Source: Spirochaetales bacterium | GTDB lineage: Bacteria > Spirochaetota > Spirochaetia > DSM-27196 > PWMO01 | Assembly: GCA_007123465.1 (NCBI GenBank) | Contig: SKLB01000128.1 | Location: 1 to 16,651, forward strand | Direction of reading: 5' to 3' | DNA length: 16,651 nt | Part shown: positions 15,519 to 16,651 of the stretch, one piece after another | Layout of the letters: each line of letters starts with the position of its first letter | Position numbering within the stretch: position 1 is the stretch's first letter | Notes under the pieces: model-generated | Seen by the model: the letters and a program-made list of their open reading frames with translations, nothing else | Databases searched by the model: none | What the model was told of the DNA's origin: nothing | Translations under genes and position numbers: made by a program

Positions 15519-15553
15519 ACCCCGCCGCCGGCGCAGAGCGCCGGCGGCGGGGT
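15519..15553. terminator. Long GC-rich hairpin between convergent tamL and mcp
   Basis: The left arm (15519-15534) and right arm (15538-15553) form a perfect 16-bp stem closed by the 3-nt loop AGA. It starts 15 nt after the tamL stop and ends 7 nt before the mcp stop, so it can serve both strands. Neither side is followed by a run of T, so it is not a textbook intrinsic terminator. It may still stop polymerase, or protect both mRNA 3' ends. Confidence 0.65.
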
Positions 15554-15559
15554 TAACAG

Positions 15560-16651
15560 CTAAAACTCTTCAAAATCCGCGTCGTCGCTGTCCGATTGCG
15601 CGCTGCGTTCGTTGATATTTGCAAGCGTTATGCCGGTCTGCTGGCCGCCGCCGTTGCCCTGCGGCGCGTTGGCGTGCTGTGCCTGCCGCTGCGGCTGCCG
15701 CTGTTGCCGAGGCGCGCCGGCGCCGCTGCCGTGGTGCGCCGGGGCTGCGAGCGCGGTCCGCGGTGCGCCTGCAAGCGCTGCCTGGCCATCCTTCAACTTG
15801 AAGAAGCGCATCGTCTCGTCTAGCTGATTGGACTGGCTCGAGAGCTCTTCGGCCATCGAGGCGAGCTCTTCGCTGGCCGAGGCGTTCTGCTGAACTACCT
15901 GATCGAGCTGCGTCAGCGCCTTGTTGATCTGCTCGGTGCCGGAACGCTGCTCGTTGCTGGCCATGCTGATCTCTTCCACGAGTTCTGCGGTGCGCTTGAT
16001 ATCCGGCACAATCTTCTTGAGCATCTCGCCGGCTTCTTCGGCTACCGATACGCTGCGCGATGAGAGCTCGCTGATCTCACCGGCTGCCTTCTGACTGCGC
16101 TCGGCCAGCTTGCGGACTTCACTGGCAACCACGGCAAAGCCCTTGCCGTGCTCGCCGGCCCGTGCGGCCTCAATAGCGGCGTTGAGCGCCAGCAGGTTGG
16201 TGTTGCGTGCAATCTCTTCGATGATGCCGATCTTCTCGGCGATCTCTTTCATGGCAGATACGGTGTTATCAACCGCTTCTCCGCCGGCCTCGGCGTTCTG
16301 CGCTGACTGCTGTGCGATGGACTGGGTCTGCTGCGCGTTGTCTGCGTTCTGGCGGATGTTGCTGCCCATCTCTTCCATGCTGGAGCTGACTTCTTCGGCG
16401 GCGGCGGCCTGCTCGGTAGCGCCCTGCGACATCTCCTGAGCGGTGGAGCTCATCTGACCGCTGCCGGAGGCAACGTTCTGCGCCGCGGCCTGTACGCTCT
16501 GCACTACATCGGTAAGTTTGTCCGACATGCGCCGCATGGCGTCGGCGAGTACGCCGATCTCGTCTCTCTGGTTGACATCCAGCGTGCCGGTCATGTCGCC
16601 GTCGGCCAGCCGCTGTGCAAAGGCAACGCCCAGCGCTACCGGACGGGTGAT
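15560..16651 (-). CDS. Methyl-accepting chemotaxis protein, C-terminal part (window edge)
   Basis: The gene runs off the right edge; 363 C-terminal residues are visible. The first visible residues, ITRPVALGVAFAQRLADGDMTGTLDV, and the following DEIGVLADAMRRMSDKL form a HAMP domain, so the ATG at 16594 is internal and the ligand-binding N-terminus lies outside. A long coiled-coil signalling domain follows, with the hairpin tip (IEEIARNTNLLALNAAIEAARAGE, then HGKGFAVVASEVRKLAERS) that binds CheA and CheW. Flanking Ala/Glu/Gln-rich helices such as EQAAAAEEVSSSMEEM are likely methylation regions. After the coiled coil comes a flexible Gln/Ala/Gly/Pro-rich tether, and the protein ends DFEEF, which fits the CheR/CheB-tethering pentapeptide pattern x-aromatic-x-x-aromatic. 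The signal sensed cannot be known from this part. Confidence 0.93.
   Translation of the reverse strand: MTRPVALGVAFAQRLADGDMTGTLDVNQRDEIGVLADAMRRMSDKLTDVVQSVQAAAQNVASGSGQMSSTAQEMSQGATEQAAAAEEVSSSMEEMGSNIRQNADNAQQTQSIAQQSAQNAEAGGEAVDNTVSAMKEIAEKIGIIEEIARNTNLLALNAAIEAARAGEHGKGFAVVASEVRKLAERSQKAAGEISELSSRSVSVAEEAGEMLKKIVPDIKRTAELVEEISMASNEQRSGTEQINKALTQLDQVVQQNASASEELASMAEELSSQSNQLDETMRFFKLKDGQAALAGAPRTALAAPAHHGSGAGAPRQQRQPQRQAQHANAPQGNGGGQQTGITLANINERSAQSDSDDADFEEF

Noticed and set aside
15596..15823. Cys/Arg/Ala-rich small frames on the plus strand near the mcp 3' end
   Set aside because: They are shadows of the repetitive Gln/Ala/Pro-rich tether codons of the MCP gene.
1..16651. Mobile element, CRISPR array, phage, toxin-antitoxin or biosynthetic cluster
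   Set aside because: Every long frame is accounted for by ordinary chromosomal families; no transposase, integrase, direct-repeat array or small paired genes were seen.

Overview
The window looks like chromosomal DNA of a GC-rich spirochaete (phylum Spirochaetota), probably a free-living Spirochaeta-like lineage. The best evidence is a tandem pair of genes for FlaA, the periplasmic flagellar filament outer-layer (sheath) protein, a family characteristic of spirochaetes. A two-gene outer-membrane assembly module (TamB plus a lipoprotein Omp85/TamL) shows a double-membrane cell. An MCP and a GAF/HD-GYP protein fit a motile, signalling bacterium. I see no transposase, integrase, CRISPR array, tRNA or rRNA, and base composition looks even, so this reads as core genome rather than an island.

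Layout, left to right. (1) 8-1542, plus strand: a near-consensus sigma70-type promoter (TTGACA, 17 bp, TATACT), then flaA paralogue 1 and flaA paralogue 2, 11 nt apart. (2) 1579-4171, minus strand: a long-chain acyl-CoA ligase-type AMP-forming enzyme followed by a TatD-family metal-dependent nuclease; a recognisable promoter lies just upstream of the ligase. (3) 4265-8762, minus strand, in transcription order: dCMP deaminase-family protein, four-carbon acid-sugar kinase (DtnK/OtnK type), PdxA2-type dehydrogenase, YbaK-type Cys-tRNA(Pro) deacylase, and a GAF/HD-GYP protein. The first four are tightly packed (21 nt, 1-nt overlap, 4 nt) and probably form one operon; the HD-GYP gene is 46 nt further on and may also have its own promoter. 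(4) 8763-8905: a 143-bp divergent control region with promoter-like elements and two inverted repeats. (5) 8906-15504, plus strand: tamB and a tamL-like Omp85 lipoprotein gene, overlapping by ATGA. (6) 15519-15553: a perfect 16-bp GC-rich hairpin between convergent genes. (7) 15560 to the window edge, minus strand: the C-terminal part of a methyl-accepting chemotaxis protein, cut by the window.

How the genes work together. The kinase and PdxA2 pair is the minimal known route from D-threonate or D-erythronate to dihydroxyacetone phosphate (phosphorylation at O4, oxidation at C3, decarboxylation), so it probably feeds a sugar acid into glycolysis; no transporter or dedicated regulator is beside it. 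TamB (inner-membrane anchored, periplasm-spanning) and the TamL-like barrel lipoprotein should form one envelope-spanning machine for outer-membrane assembly or lipid transport. The flaA pair, the MCP and the HD-GYP protein belong to motility and signalling but are not arranged as one locus.

Nothing here is a clearly new system. The items most worth a second look are the Bacteroidota-style lipoprotein TamL with TamB in a spirochaete, the compact acid-sugar kinase/dehydrogenase module embedded among housekeeping genes, and the control region at 8763-8905 with an apparently near-leaderless gene start.
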